A stretch of 64,000 nt of DNA, taken from the NCBI RefSeq assembly GCF_011927835.1, contig NZ_JAATJH010000002.1:1071915-1135914 (forward strand), given 5' to 3'. The position numbers and the translations under genes were made by a program. The notes under the pieces were generated by a model. That model was not told the DNA's origin. It saw only the letters and a list, made by a program, of their open reading frames with translations, and did no database searches. Of the stretch, positions 16,730 to 27,394 are shown piece after piece (within the stretch, counting starts at the first letter, position 1; each line of letters begins with the position of its first letter). This DNA is from Neolewinella antarctica. GTDB lineage: Bacteria; Bacteroidota; Bacteroidia; Chitinophagales; Saprospiraceae.

Positions 16730-17956
16730 CTAGAAGTCGTTGATGGACCGCCCCGTGAAGGAGAGCACGTTCCGGAAGCCAACGTAAGACTTAGTGGTAT
16801 CCTGGTATTCGAAGTCACGCGTACCACACTGCAAGTAAAAGCTGATGTCTTTCCAGCTGCCCCCGCGAATGACCTTACGCTTCATGCCTTTAGGGTCGTC
16901 TTCCAGAGCATTGTAAGTAACGGTAGGGTTGAAGTCGTGTACGAAGCTATTAGCGTTTTCAAAGAAGGCGGATACCGTCCACTCGGCAACGTTACCGGAC
17001 ATATTGTACAGGCCAAAGTCATTCGGGTAATAAGCATCTACCGGAACGGTATAAGCACCGCCATCGTCGGGGTAGTTACCACGGCCGGGCTTGAAGTTAG
17101 CGAGCAAGCAACCCTTGCTGTTGCGGACGTAAGGGCCACCCCAGGGATAAGCAGCGTGCTCACGGCCACCACGGGCGGCGTACTCAAATTCGTATTCGGT
17201 GGGGAGGCGAAAATCCTCGGTCAGCGCATCGTTATACTTGTTCCAGAGGCTCGTGCGCCAGTGGGAAAAAGCGCGGGCCATGCCCCAGTCGATACCGACG
17301 ATTGGGTAATTGTCGTAGGCGGGGTGGCTGAAGTAGCTACGCGCCATGGGCTCGTTGTAGCTGTAAGAGAAGTCCCGTACCCAGACGAGCGTATCGGGGT
17401 AGATGTTTACTGCGGTGGTGTTGGTGTAGCCACTCATGCCACGGCCACTGTTGCCGTCGGGGCGCGCGCGGGAAGCTGCTTTCCAGTCAACGTCGTTGTA
17501 GGAGTATTCGTAAAGATTGACGTTCGCCTGGCGGCGACCGGCGAAAGTCTCTTCCAAGTAAAGGTCAGCGAGTGCTTCGTCTTCGTAATCAATCTCGAGC
17601 TCCCAGTCGATGCTGCCGTTCTCGTCAAAGTCACCCAGCATGTCGTGGGCGATAGAGTCACGAATCCAGTGGATAAACTGGCGGTACTCATTGTTGCTGA
17701 TCTCGGTGTCGTCCATGTAGAACCCGTTGATCGTGATTCGTTTGGGCCGCTGGATGTAAGTACCGGTGATGTCCTGATCAGAGTTGCCTACGTGGGCGGT
17801 CCCGGAAGGGACGTACACCATGCCGTAGGGGGAGATGCCTTTCCAGTCGGGGCGATCAGAGACGCCGAGGAGTTCTCCGGTTTCACTGCTTCCACAACTG
17901 GAAAAACAGATCGCTAAGAGAGAAAAAGCGAGAAGGGGATGGAAAAATTGCTTCAT
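16730..17956 (-). CDS. gldK: Type IX secretion / gliding lipoprotein GldK
   Basis: A 408-residue lipoprotein; the signal peptide ends LLAICFSSC, with the cysteine lipidated. The mature part has the formylglycine-generating-enzyme fold (GMVYVPSGTAHVGNSD, NGFYMDDTEISNNEYRQF, FRLPTEYEFEYAARGG, NMSGNVAEWT, VIRGGSWKD). It matches GldK, which forms the periplasmic ring of the type IX secretion system with GldN. GldJ is a relative, but IYPDTLVWVRDFSYSYNEPM fits GldK better. The usual gldL, gldM and gldN do not follow; queG does. The porP-like gene lies upstream on the same strand. The ATG at 17954-17956 is chosen for the signal peptide, with a -7 box 40 bases upstream. Confidence 0.82.
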   Translation of the reverse strand: MKQFFHPLLAFSLLAICFSSCGSSETGELLGVSDRPDWKGISPYGMVYVPSGTAHVGNSDQDITGTYIQRPKRITINGFYMDDTEISNNEYRQFIHWIRDSIAHDMLGDFDENGSIDWELEIDYEDEALADLYLEETFAGRRQANVNLYEYSYNDVDWKAASRARPDGNSGRGMSGYTNTTAVNIYPDTLVWVRDFSYSYNEPMARSYFSHPAYDNYPIVGIDWGMARAFSHWRTSLWNKYNDALTEDFRLPTEYEFEYAARGGREHAAYPWGGPYVRNSKGCLLANFKPGRGNYPDDGGAYTVPVDAYYPNDFGLYNMSGNVAEWTVSAFFENANSFVHDFNPTVTYNALEDDPKGMKRKVIRGGSWKDISFYLQCGTRDFEYQDTTKSYVGFRNVLSFTGRSINDF

Positions 17957-17995
17957 TAAGGGGCCCGAGTTTTCCTCAAGATTTAAAGTACGATA

Positions 17996-18003
17996 CAAAA
18001 GTA
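17996..18003 (-). promoter_or_regulatory. -7 box TACTTTTG upstream of gldK
   Basis: An exact TAnnTTTG match, 39 bases upstream of the gldK start. The 320-base gap between porP and gldK (17957-18276) shows nothing else I can name. Confidence 0.55.
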
Positions 18004-18276
18004 GAGAGACTTTGGCTGCGCCATTCAGGATTACCATCGGCCTCATAAGGTCTACACCTTTTCAGCCTGAGTTTCTGCCTTCTGAAACGCCGGCCATTTG
18101 TGACTTATTATTAATGGGTTGGCGAGAGAACCAACTTTTAACGTTTTAATCGTGTCCTGCCCGGACTGGTGTCTAGAATACCGCAGTCTTGCTATAATTG
18201 TTTAAAGTAGGTTTATCCGTACGAAGGTACGGAACAAGCAGTAAATATGTTTTAAGGTAAGGCCATATTATCACCA

Positions 18277-19251
18277 CTATTCCTTTACCCGTGGGTAGTA
18301 AATGATCGGGGGCGGCACCCCGGCACCAATGCGCTTACGGAGATTATATTTAAGCGTGATCTCGTGGCTCCCGTCGTTGACGGTGCGTAATTCAGACAGC
18401 GTCAAGTCGTAAGCGTAAGCAACCGTTACCTTATCACTCAGGTTGAACCCGCCCGAAAGGACAATCGCGTCCGGACTGACGCTGCCACCTGAGCGGTACG
18501 CAGCCCCCCCAAAGATGTTTTCTTGGTACCGTAAGTTCGCCCCACCACTCACCTGCGTTTGCGTCCCGTCACTAATGACGTAGGCAAAAGGAAGGACTTC
18601 CCACGCACGCAGTACGTCGAATCGCGCACGCAAATAGCCGTGGTACTGACGACCGAGCGTGTAGTCTAAGCCCTCAAAACCAATGACGGGTGCGTTCAAA
18701 TTCTTAACCGACACACCACCCTCCACGGTAGGCCCCTGGTAATACACCCCGGCGCCGATGCCAAGTGCTCCCTGGCTCACGTCACCGGTCGGTAGTAGTG
18801 CATCGTTGTGGATGATCGTATTCGGGTCCTCGTAAATACCGTCCGACGTTCTCAGCAGGCTACCGTTCAACCCGAGGCTTTCGTAGCGAGCCGATGCGCC
18901 AATGGAAAAGACACTGTTTCCCCGGACGATTTGGTAGTTATAAGAAGCACCGAAAGTCGTGAGGTTTCGTGCGCCGATCTCATCCCGCTCCGCCTCAATT
19001 CCAAAACCACTACTCAAGAAATAAATCGGTAAATGCGCGCTGAACCGCTGGCCGGTCGGTGCACCTTCGAGGTTGCTCCACTGGGAGCGATAACTTCCGG
19101 TGACGGACAGACTATTGTCCAGGCCAGCGTAGGCGGGGTTGAACTGAACGACGTCCAGCCAGGGCATGCTGTACCGCGACAGTTGCTGGCCACTCAGGCT
19201 ACTGAGGCCGAGCGTAGTGAGAAGACCGAGAAAAAGTAAACGTTGGCGCAT
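18277..19251 (-). CDS. PorP/SprF-family outer-membrane protein
   Basis: A 324-residue protein with a signal peptide ending LSSLSGQ. It has the PorP/SprF signature: QLSRYSMPWLDVVQFNPAYAGLDNSLSVTGSYRSQWSNLEGAP, then repeated amphipathic strands and a final LKYNLRK. Members are beta-barrels that anchor type IX substrates or ring parts to the outer membrane. The neighbouring gldK gene supports a role with this machinery. The ATG at 19249-19251 (MRQRLLFLGLL) fits the signal peptide; the longer frame from 19350 overlaps the DUF255 gene. The -strand order is porP-like, gldK, queG. Confidence 0.85.
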   Translation of the reverse strand: MRQRLLFLGLLTTLGLSSLSGQQLSRYSMPWLDVVQFNPAYAGLDNSLSVTGSYRSQWSNLEGAPTGQRFSAHLPIYFLSSGFGIEAERDEIGARNLTTFGASYNYQIVRGNSVFSIGASARYESLGLNGSLLRTSDGIYEDPNTIIHNDALLPTGDVSQGALGIGAGVYYQGPTVEGGVSVKNLNAPVIGFEGLDYTLGRQYHGYLRARFDVLRAWEVLPFAYVISDGTQTQVSGGANLRYQENIFGGAAYRSGGSVSPDAIVLSGGFNLSDKVTVAYAYDLTLSELRTVNDGSHEITLKYNLRKRIGAGVPPPIIYYPRVKE

Positions 19252-19274
19252 ACGTGGTAAAATGCTGGTAGGGT

Positions 19275-21392
<2,118 letters not shown>

Positions 21393-21452
21393 GGGCGGGG
21401 GCTGGTTTTGGTGGCGATTAGTTTACGCGGACCGTCGTAAAAGGTTTTAGCT

Positions 21453-21469
21453 GGCGCGGTCGCAGGTGC
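21453..21469 (+). repeat. 17-bp dispersed word, copy 8
   Basis: GGCGCGGTCGCAGGTGC, identical to the copy at 39936. It lies in the short gap between the HAD gene and the DUF255 gene. Confidence 0.8.
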
Positions 21470-21512
21470 GGGGTTTTTTTGATTGGCGTGCGGTAGTCAC
21501 GTAAATAATCAA

Positions 21513-22328
21513 CTATCGGAAGCTAATGAGTCGGTCCAGACCCTCCGCCACCCCATCGTCCTTGTTGCCCGCGACGATGTGATCCGCCACGGCTTTTACT
21601 TCCGGACGGGCATTTCCAACGGCTACACCGGTGCCGACGCCCGCCAGCATAGCGATGTCGTTGTAATTATCCCCGAATGCGATGCATTCTTTCAGATTTA
21701 TGTTCGGGTAGTGGTGGGTAAGCAGCGTAGAGATGCCGGTGAGCTTGCTGATGCTAGCCGCGGCGATTTCCAGGTAGTCGTCTTTCGAGCGGTAAAGGTG
21801 TAAACTGCCGGGGTGGCGGGATTTTAGTTCTCTAGTAACTCGGTCGAGGTGGGTGGCCTCCCCCATGCACATGATCTTGTGGGCACCGATGCCGCGCGTG
21901 GTCCAGCTGCGGATGGTATCCCCGAGCGCACGTACCGTCGGTTCCGTCCGGGTGTTGTGGGTTTCGCGCTTTGCGTAGTGATCAAGCGAGGGCACGTACC
22001 ACTCGTCGGCGTGGTAGAGGCTGGTGGAAAAACTTAATTGTTCGTTCAGTTCACGAACGGTCGCGACAGCCCCGATGGGAATGGCTCGGCTAAAGATGGT
22101 CTTTCCATCGACGACGACCAGACCACCATTGTAGGCGATCAGGGGCTGGCCGGAAATACCAAGGTCGTCCTGAAGGTGGGTCATCGCCCGCGGCATCCGG
22201 GAAGAAATGAGGACGAACGGGATGTCGTGCTTAGTAAGTCGGTCGACCGCCCGGTGGGTGGCGGGGGAGATGCGGCGATCCTTATCGAGCAGGGTACCGT
22301 CGATGTCGGAAAAGGCGATTTTGATCAT
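21513..22328 (-). CDS. Cof-type HAD-IIB phosphatase
   Basis: A 271-residue cytoplasmic phosphatase of the haloacid dehalogenase superfamily. Motif I is FSDIDGTLLDKD (Asp nucleophile near residue 7), motif II is FVLISSRMP, and motif IV is IAFGDNYNDIAML. The large C2B cap between residues 85 and 185 marks the Cof/YidA type, which dephosphorylates sugar phosphates and similar compounds; the substrate here is unknown. The ATG at 22326-22328 (MIKIAFSDIDG) is chosen because it directly precedes motif I. A TACCTTCG box ends four bases before it, implying an almost leaderless transcript. Confidence 0.88.
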   Translation of the reverse strand: MIKIAFSDIDGTLLDKDRRISPATHRAVDRLTKHDIPFVLISSRMPRAMTHLQDDLGISGQPLIAYNGGLVVVDGKTIFSRAIPIGAVATVRELNEQLSFSTSLYHADEWYVPSLDHYAKRETHNTRTEPTVRALGDTIRSWTTRGIGAHKIMCMGEATHLDRVTRELKSRHPGSLHLYRSKDDYLEIAAASISKLTGISTLLTHHYPNINLKECIAFGDNYNDIAMLAGVGTGVAVGNARPEVKAVADHIVAGNKDDGVAEGLDRLISFR

Positions 22329-22332
22329 CCGA

Positions 22333-22340
22333 CGAAGGTA
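22333..22340 (-). promoter_or_regulatory. -7 box TACCTTCG, near-leaderless
   Basis: Four bases separate the box from the HAD start codon. Confidence 0.5.
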
Positions 22341-22629
22341 GTGAGCGGTGCTAAATGTTAAAGTTTGTCGGGAGCTAAGAAAGCTGGGCTTCACAATCGA
22401 TTTGGTGGAAAGACGCGGACGGTTCGTACCGAATTGCCGGTCGGGACGGGATTCAGCTAGTTATGTGGCTAATCAGTCAGTTACTGAGTTTTGATTTTGT
22501 GTTGACTTTGAAATATCCGGTAAATCCAATTTTTAGTTCGTCAGACAACGCCCCGAAAACACCACTTTTCTTCCCCTCCACCCGTTACTCCAGCAGCGCG
22601 AATCGTCGCGCTATTAGCCCTTTTACACC

Positions 22630-22655
22630 GCACCCGCCCCGATAGCTTTCGGGGC
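22630..22655. repeat. GCACCCG plus GATAGC palindrome
   Basis: GCACCCG runs into an imperfect palindrome, GCCCCGATAGCTTTCGGGGC (22636-22655). The same join occurs at 33467-33493. The rest of the 22329-22719 gap holds the HAD promoter and nothing else recognised. Confidence 0.6.
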
Positions 22656-22719
22656 ACCGAATCGCGAACACCTACCGCCCTAACTTCAACTTAACACCCC
22701 ACCACAAAAGCCGGAACCT

Positions 22720-23787
22720 ATGCACCGACTACTATCCACCACCCTGCTGCTACTGCTGCCCCTGTTCGCTACGGCGACCTCCATTTTCGACCAACTGAAT
22801 CTAGCCGACCCCCACGCCGCGCTGCCCGTCACATTATCCCTGCCCTTCGACAGCATCATCGCCCGGAGTAGCGAAGACCAAAAAGGGGTATTCTCCTTCA
22901 CGGACGCTACGGGAATCGCGCAAGACTGGTCCGTCAAAATTTCCCTCCGCGGGAAGTTCCGCCGTACCCGCTGTGGGATGCCCCCGCTAAAACTGGACTT
23001 CTCCAAAAAAGACCTCCGTATTGCCGGGCTGACGAGCTACGATAAGTACAAACTCGTCGTGCCGTGTTACGAAAGCGCGGAAGCTCAGGAACTGGTCCTC
23101 AAAGAATACCTAGCCTACCAAGCTTACGCACTGGTGACGCCAACTAGCTTCCGCACGCAGTTGCTCGAATTAACCATCCGTGACGAAAACGGTGGCTCCG
23201 ATCGCATCGTGACCGCCTTTCTGATCGAGAACACCGACGAAATGGCCGAAAGAATCGGTGGCGAAGACACCGAAGTTCTCCTCGGTGCCCCCGCCGAGCA
23301 CTACGCCGCTGAAGCCGAAGCCACCCACGCCCTTTTTCAGTTTCTGATCGGCAACGGTGACTACAGCCTGCTGATGCGCCGGAACGTGAAAATCGTAACG
23401 ATTGGCGACGAAAAATTACCCGTTGGCTATGACTTCGATTTTGCCGGCTGGGTCGACGCGCACTACGCTTCACCCAACGGAGATGTTGGCCAGACTGACC
23501 TCAGCGAAAGAATCTACCTCGGCTACGCCCAGTCGGATGACATTATGGAACGCGCCACGACCAAGTTCCGCGACAAGCGCCGGGAAGTGCTTAAGCTAAT
23601 CCGCAGCAGCGATCTTTCGTACGAGAGCCGTTTGGAGCTCGATCACTTTGCGACCAGTTTCTTCTCGCAACTCAACCGCCTCAAGAGCGACCGTGACCTG
23701 ACGCTTTACGATCAATTACGCGGAGAAGTAGCATCCCTCATCCCCATGGGTGAAGACGCGAGTAATTTCCAATCTTTTGGAAAGTAA
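22720..23787 (+). CDS. Secreted protein, possible distant CotH-like fold
   Basis: A 355-residue protein with a signal peptide (MHRLLSTTLLLLLPLFATA). The mature part has KISLRGKFRRTRCGMPPLKLDFSKKDL, KYKLVVPCYESAEAQELVLKEYLAYQAYALV, FLIENTDEMAERIGG, then FQFLIGNGDYSLLMRRNVK. The order (an RG strand, a lysine-rich strand, a helix before YALV, then IGNGD) faintly recalls CotH kinase-like proteins, where similar segments bind ATP. This is a weak, inferred match. The protein probably acts in the periplasm or at the cell surface. The neighbouring genes do not suggest a role; the downstream gene is convergent. Confidence 0.6.
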   Translation: MHRLLSTTLLLLLPLFATATSIFDQLNLADPHAALPVTLSLPFDSIIARSSEDQKGVFSFTDATGIAQDWSVKISLRGKFRRTRCGMPPLKLDFSKKDLRIAGLTSYDKYKLVVPCYESAEAQELVLKEYLAYQAYALVTPTSFRTQLLELTIRDENGGSDRIVTAFLIENTDEMAERIGGEDTEVLLGAPAEHYAAEAEATHALFQFLIGNGDYSLLMRRNVKIVTIGDEKLPVGYDFDFAGWVDAHYASPNGDVGQTDLSERIYLGYAQSDDIMERATTKFRDKRREVLKLIRSSDLSYESRLELDHFATSFFSQLNRLKSDRDLTLYDQLRGEVASLIPMGEDASNFQSFGK

Positions 23788-23804
23788 AACACCGCATTAG
23801 AATC

Positions 23805-25205
23805 CTACAGGCCGCGCGGTATGAGGGTGCTTGGGAAAACGACCAGGCTTTCGTTGCCGTCCGTACCGACCGTAGAAACACCAAAAAAGTAATTATCCAC
23901 GACCATATTTGTGAACGTGTACTCTAGTTCACCGGCGGGCACGAAACGCTTGTGCTCCCACTGCGGAGCGGTCGTTAGCCGGTAATGGACGTAATAGCCC
24001 GCAACGGGCGTGCCAGTCTTTGGCGCGTCCCACTTGAGGCGGGCGCTGGGCTCCACGGTGCCACCGATCATTACCAGCGGCGGCGGTGGTGGGGCAGCGG
24101 CCAGCCCGGCGAGGGTAATTGCGTTTACGCCAGTCAACTTGGCGGCGTAGGGGAAGTTGACGTGCTCGAGCCGGTCACCGTACTCGATGCCGTCTTCCGT
24201 GCGGAGGTCCTGGTGTTGCTGGTTATAATTTTCGTGGGTTTCCATGATCCGGATACCCGGAAAGCCAGCGTCGTTGAACGGGCGGTGGTGACCGCCACGG
24301 CCAAAGCGGTCCAACCGGTAGATCATCATCGGGTTAAGGTTGGTTGCGTACTGCTCGGTCAGCCGGTGCACGTAGCGGGCGAGTTGGCGGCTGGAGCCAT
24401 CGACCTCGCCACCGAAGAACCGGCGGTAGATGTTGGCGCGCTCGTCGTTGGCGCTGGTGGGAGAGTAGGGCTCGGAAAAAATGCGAAAGGAAGTGTTGTC
24501 GGTCACGCCGTCCACGCCGGTGATGTTGCCGATCATGTCATTGTTGAGGACGCCGAGGAGTTCCCATTCTTGTTCCAAAGCGTAGGCCGCGAGGCCTTTG
24601 CCGCCGAATAGTCCTTGTTCTTCGCCGCTCAACCCAACGTAAGCGATGGAGCCGGGGAAGCGGTATTTGGTGAGTACGCGGGCGGCCTCGATGGCACCGG
24701 CCAGGCCGGTGGCGTTGTCGTTGGCGCCGGGGCTATCGGAGGTGCCGTCGAGCGGGTCCGACACACGGCTGTCGATGTCGCCGCTCATCATGACGATCCG
24801 GTCGCGGTCCTGCGTGCCGCGCTGGATGGCGACGACGTTCACGACCCAGGTGTCGTTTTTGATGCGGCTTTCGGGGTCGCCTTCGACGAGGTTGCGCTGG
24901 TAGAATACTTCCAGGCAGCCGCCGCAAGCTGCACTGATGCGGGTGAACTCTTCGAAAACCCAGGTACGGGCTGCGCCAATGCCGCGGGTGGTGGAGGTGG
25001 TATCACTCAGCGTGTGGCGGGTGCCGAAATTGACGAGCGTGGTGATGTCACGCTCCAGGTTGTCGGCGCTGGCGGCGGCGGCGATGTCGTAGAGGCGCTG
25101 ATCCGTGGCCGGCGGGGCGGGCTCGGGGGAGGATTGGGCGCGGACGCCGGTGCAGAGGAAGAGCAGTAGGAGCAGGGTAATCAGGCACACCGGGAACTTC
25201 AACAT
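23805..25205 (-). CDS. Secreted M28-family metallopeptidase with FnIII-like C-terminus
   Basis: A 466-residue protein with a signal peptide ending FLCTGVRAQ. The M28 aminopeptidase fold shows zinc ligands in SGDIDSR, in SPGANDNATGLAG and in GLSGEEQGLFGG (the EE pair, catalytic base and ligand), and a late histidine in VNFPYAAKLT context or in METHENYN. After residue 370, following the linker AAAPPPPPL, comes a fibronectin type III-like domain (ARLKWDAPKTGTPVAGYYVHYRL). It should trim peptides outside the cytoplasm. The ATG at 25203-25205 is chosen for the signal peptide. A 17-bp word at 25137-25153 encodes the end of that peptide, and a TACCTTCG box lies about 30 bases upstream of the start. 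Confidence 0.88.
   Translation of the reverse strand: MLKFPVCLITLLLLLFLCTGVRAQSSPEPAPPATDQRLYDIAAAASADNLERDITTLVNFGTRHTLSDTTSTTRGIGAARTWVFEEFTRISAACGGCLEVFYQRNLVEGDPESRIKNDTWVVNVVAIQRGTQDRDRIVMMSGDIDSRVSDPLDGTSDSPGANDNATGLAGAIEAARVLTKYRFPGSIAYVGLSGEEQGLFGGKGLAAYALEQEWELLGVLNNDMIGNITGVDGVTDNTSFRIFSEPYSPTSANDERANIYRRFFGGEVDGSSRQLARYVHRLTEQYATNLNPMMIYRLDRFGRGGHHRPFNDAGFPGIRIMETHENYNQQHQDLRTEDGIEYGDRLEHVNFPYAAKLTGVNAITLAGLAAAPPPPPLVMIGGTVEPSARLKWDAPKTGTPVAGYYVHYRLTTAPQWEHKRFVPAGELEYTFTNMVVDNYFFGVSTVGTDGNESLVVFPSTLIPRGL
25137..25153 (+). repeat. 17-bp dispersed word, copy 9
   Basis: Identical to copies 4 and 5. It encodes CTGVRA at the signal-peptide end of the M28 peptidase. Confidence 0.85.
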
Positions 25206-25373
25206 GTTGTAACGGTTAAATTGGTTGGGGGAGCGCCGAAGGTACAAAGGTTACTGACTACAGATAACCGAAAGAAGATTCGTGCCTATATTGTTAACAA
25301 AGGTTGTAAACATGTGTGTATAGCTTTAATTCTAGGTCACACACCTTGCGCCCGTTTTATTATAATAGCTATT

Positions 25374-27161
25374 ATGAATCACCGCACCCTGCTGCTCGCG
25401 CTGTTGCCACTCGTGTTGGCTGCTTGCCAGTCTGACCCCGCACCCGCGTCCGCGCCCTACGACGCTCCACCGGCAAAGTCAGTTGCTTTCCGCAACACGG
25501 ACAATGTTGTGCGGATCGGGCTTTCGAGCGAGCCCACCAGTCTCAACCCGCTACTGTCGATTGTGACCGTGGCCCGGACGGTGCACGAGATGATGTTTCA
25601 AATGCTCAACGCGCAGGACCCGGAAGATTACACCCTCGTGCCCATGCTAGCCAGCCTGCCCGACGTGGTGGAGGAAGCTAACGGGCAAATCGGGTACGCC
25701 TACAAAATTAATGACGCGGCCCGCTGGCCCAACGGCTCGCCAGTTACCGCCGCGGACGTCGTGTTCAGTATGAAACTCGTGCTAAATCCACTCCTGGCCA
25801 GTGGTGCCTACCGGCCGTACTACGAATTTGTCGAAAACGTCGTGACTAGCCCCAGCGACGAACGCCGGTTCAAAGTGATTACCGATGGACCCTACATGCT
25901 CGCCAAGTCCGTGCTCGGTAGTTTAGTCATCTATCCGGAATACGCCTACGACTCAGAAAAGAAACTACGCAAAATTCGCCTGCAGGAGATGGCGACCGAT
26001 CGGGGCGCCGAAAAGCTAGCTACTGATGACGACGACCTGATTGCCTTCGCCGAAAAATTCAACGCCCTCGCCGCCGGCCGCACGGGCGATGATTTAGTCG
26101 GCAGTGGCCCCTACGCCCTCACGAAGTGGACGCCGAGCGAAGAGATCGTTCTGAACAAACGGGATAATTACTGGGCGGACGACGCCAGTGAAGAATGGTT
26201 ACGCGCCGAACCCGATCAGCTCGTATTTAAAATCATTCCCGACCCCAGCACGATGGCTACCGCGCTGCGCGATGAACTCGTTGACGTTGCCGTCAATCTA
26301 CCGATCGAGCGCTTCCGGGAGTTGCGCAAGGAACCTTACCTGCTGGACCGTTATAATTTTGAGACCGTAGCGAGTTTCACGTATTTCGGGTTGCTGTTTA
26401 ACCAGCAAGATCCCCTTTTTAAAGACGCCGCTACCCGCAGGGCGGTCACTAAGTTGGTCGACGTCGATCAGCTCATCGAGCAACTCTACCCGGGTGAATT
26501 GGCAACCCGGATCGTCGGCCCCGTTCTGCCCGCCAAAAGCTACTACAACGAAGATTTAAAGATGATCGATTACGATCCGACTGCCGCCCGCGCGGACCTG
26601 GAGGCTGCCGGGTGGACGGACAGTAACGGAAATGGGATCGTCGATCAAATGATTGACGGCGAGCTACGCGAACTATCCTTCGAGTTCCTCATTTTTCCCA
26701 GTTCGGTTAGTGAAGCCATCGCGACCTTGGTAAAAGAGTGGGCGCGGCAGGGCGGCGTCGACGTGCGGCCCGTGACAAAAGACTCGCGCGCGCTGTTCGA
26801 TGAGCTGGATAAAGGTAACTTCAAAATGGCCATCGTCGGTCAGGGCTTCAACGCTGACCCGGACGAGTTCACACAAGTCTGGGCTTCCAGCTCGGTGCCC
26901 CCGAACGGGACGAACCGGGGTGGTTTTGCCGTGCGGGAGGCAGACGAGCTGATCCGCGAATTGCGCGTCACGATCGACCAGGAGGAGCGCGCGCCGCTCT
27001 ACCGGCGCTTTCAGGAGATTATCTACGCCAATCAACCGATGGTGTTCCTATTTTCTCCGAAAGATCGGGTGGTGGTCAGCCGCCGGTTTCGTTACCAGAT
27101 TCGGTCGATGACGCCGAACGTCGGGTTTAACGGGCTGCTGCGGGAAGGGTGGAATGAGTAA
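25374..27161 (+). CDS. Peptide ABC-transporter substrate-binding lipoprotein
   Basis: A 595-residue lipoprotein; the signal peptide is MNHRTLLLALLPLVLAAC. It belongs to the SBP_bac_5 (DppA/OppA) family: RIGLSSEPTSLNPLLS, WPNGSPVTAADVVFSMKL, GSGPYALTKWTPSEEIVL and the late Y-R-R-F-Q-E-I-I-Y-A segment are typical. It would capture peptides or similar solutes outside the inner membrane. No permease or ATPase gene adjoins it, so its transporter is encoded elsewhere or it acts alone. The residues after the cysteine read DPAPASAP, encoded by an exact 17-bp word. I chose the ATG at 25374 for the signal peptide; the longer frame from 25221 is unlike coding sequence. Confidence 0.9.
   Translation: MNHRTLLLALLPLVLAACQSDPAPASAPYDAPPAKSVAFRNTDNVVRIGLSSEPTSLNPLLSIVTVARTVHEMMFQMLNAQDPEDYTLVPMLASLPDVVEEANGQIGYAYKINDAARWPNGSPVTAADVVFSMKLVLNPLLASGAYRPYYEFVENVVTSPSDERRFKVITDGPYMLAKSVLGSLVIYPEYAYDSEKKLRKIRLQEMATDRGAEKLATDDDDLIAFAEKFNALAAGRTGDDLVGSGPYALTKWTPSEEIVLNKRDNYWADDASEEWLRAEPDQLVFKIIPDPSTMATALRDELVDVAVNLPIERFRELRKEPYLLDRYNFETVASFTYFGLLFNQQDPLFKDAATRRAVTKLVDVDQLIEQLYPGELATRIVGPVLPAKSYYNEDLKMIDYDPTAARADLEAAGWTDSNGNGIVDQMIDGELRELSFEFLIFPSSVSEAIATLVKEWARQGGVDVRPVTKDSRALFDELDKGNFKMAIVGQGFNADPDEFTQVWASSSVPPNGTNRGGFAVREADELIRELRVTIDQEERAPLYRRFQEIIYANQPMVFLFSPKDRVVVSRRFRYQIRSMTPNVGFNGLLREGWNE
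25440..25456 (-). repeat. 17-bp dispersed word, copy 10
   Basis: GCACCCGCGTCCGCGCC on the plus strand, the reverse complement of copy 1. It is read as APASAP just after the lipoprotein cysteine. Confidence 0.85.
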
Positions 27162-27223
27162 ACTTGCCGGGGTTGAACGCATTACTGCGGTCATCCAAAG
27201 TCCCGAAATGTGCTGAGGTAATC

Positions 27224-27249
27224 GATCACTTTTCTGGGTTCAAGTGATC
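27224..27249 (+). terminator. Possible terminator hairpin after the substrate-binding gene
   Basis: An 8-bp perfect stem (GATCACTT with AAGTGATC) around a 10-base loop, 62 bases past the stop codon. No T-run follows, so support is weak. The rest of the 233-base gap holds the helicase promoter. Confidence 0.35.
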
Positions 27250-27375
27250 TCCTCCGTTGGTTGGGAGGTGTACTGATCCGCCCGTGTACCATTCTACTTA
27301 CTGATTAATGACCACACGTCGGTGAACACAACAGTGCTGATTTGTCAAATGAACGAGGTGAAGAAAGTACCGACT

Positions 27376-27383
27376 ACCTTCGC
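27376..27383 (+). promoter_or_regulatory. -7 box TACCTTCG before the DEAD-box gene
   Basis: The box ends 11 bases before the start codon. Confidence 0.45.
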
Positions 27384-27394
27384 AAAAAAATAAA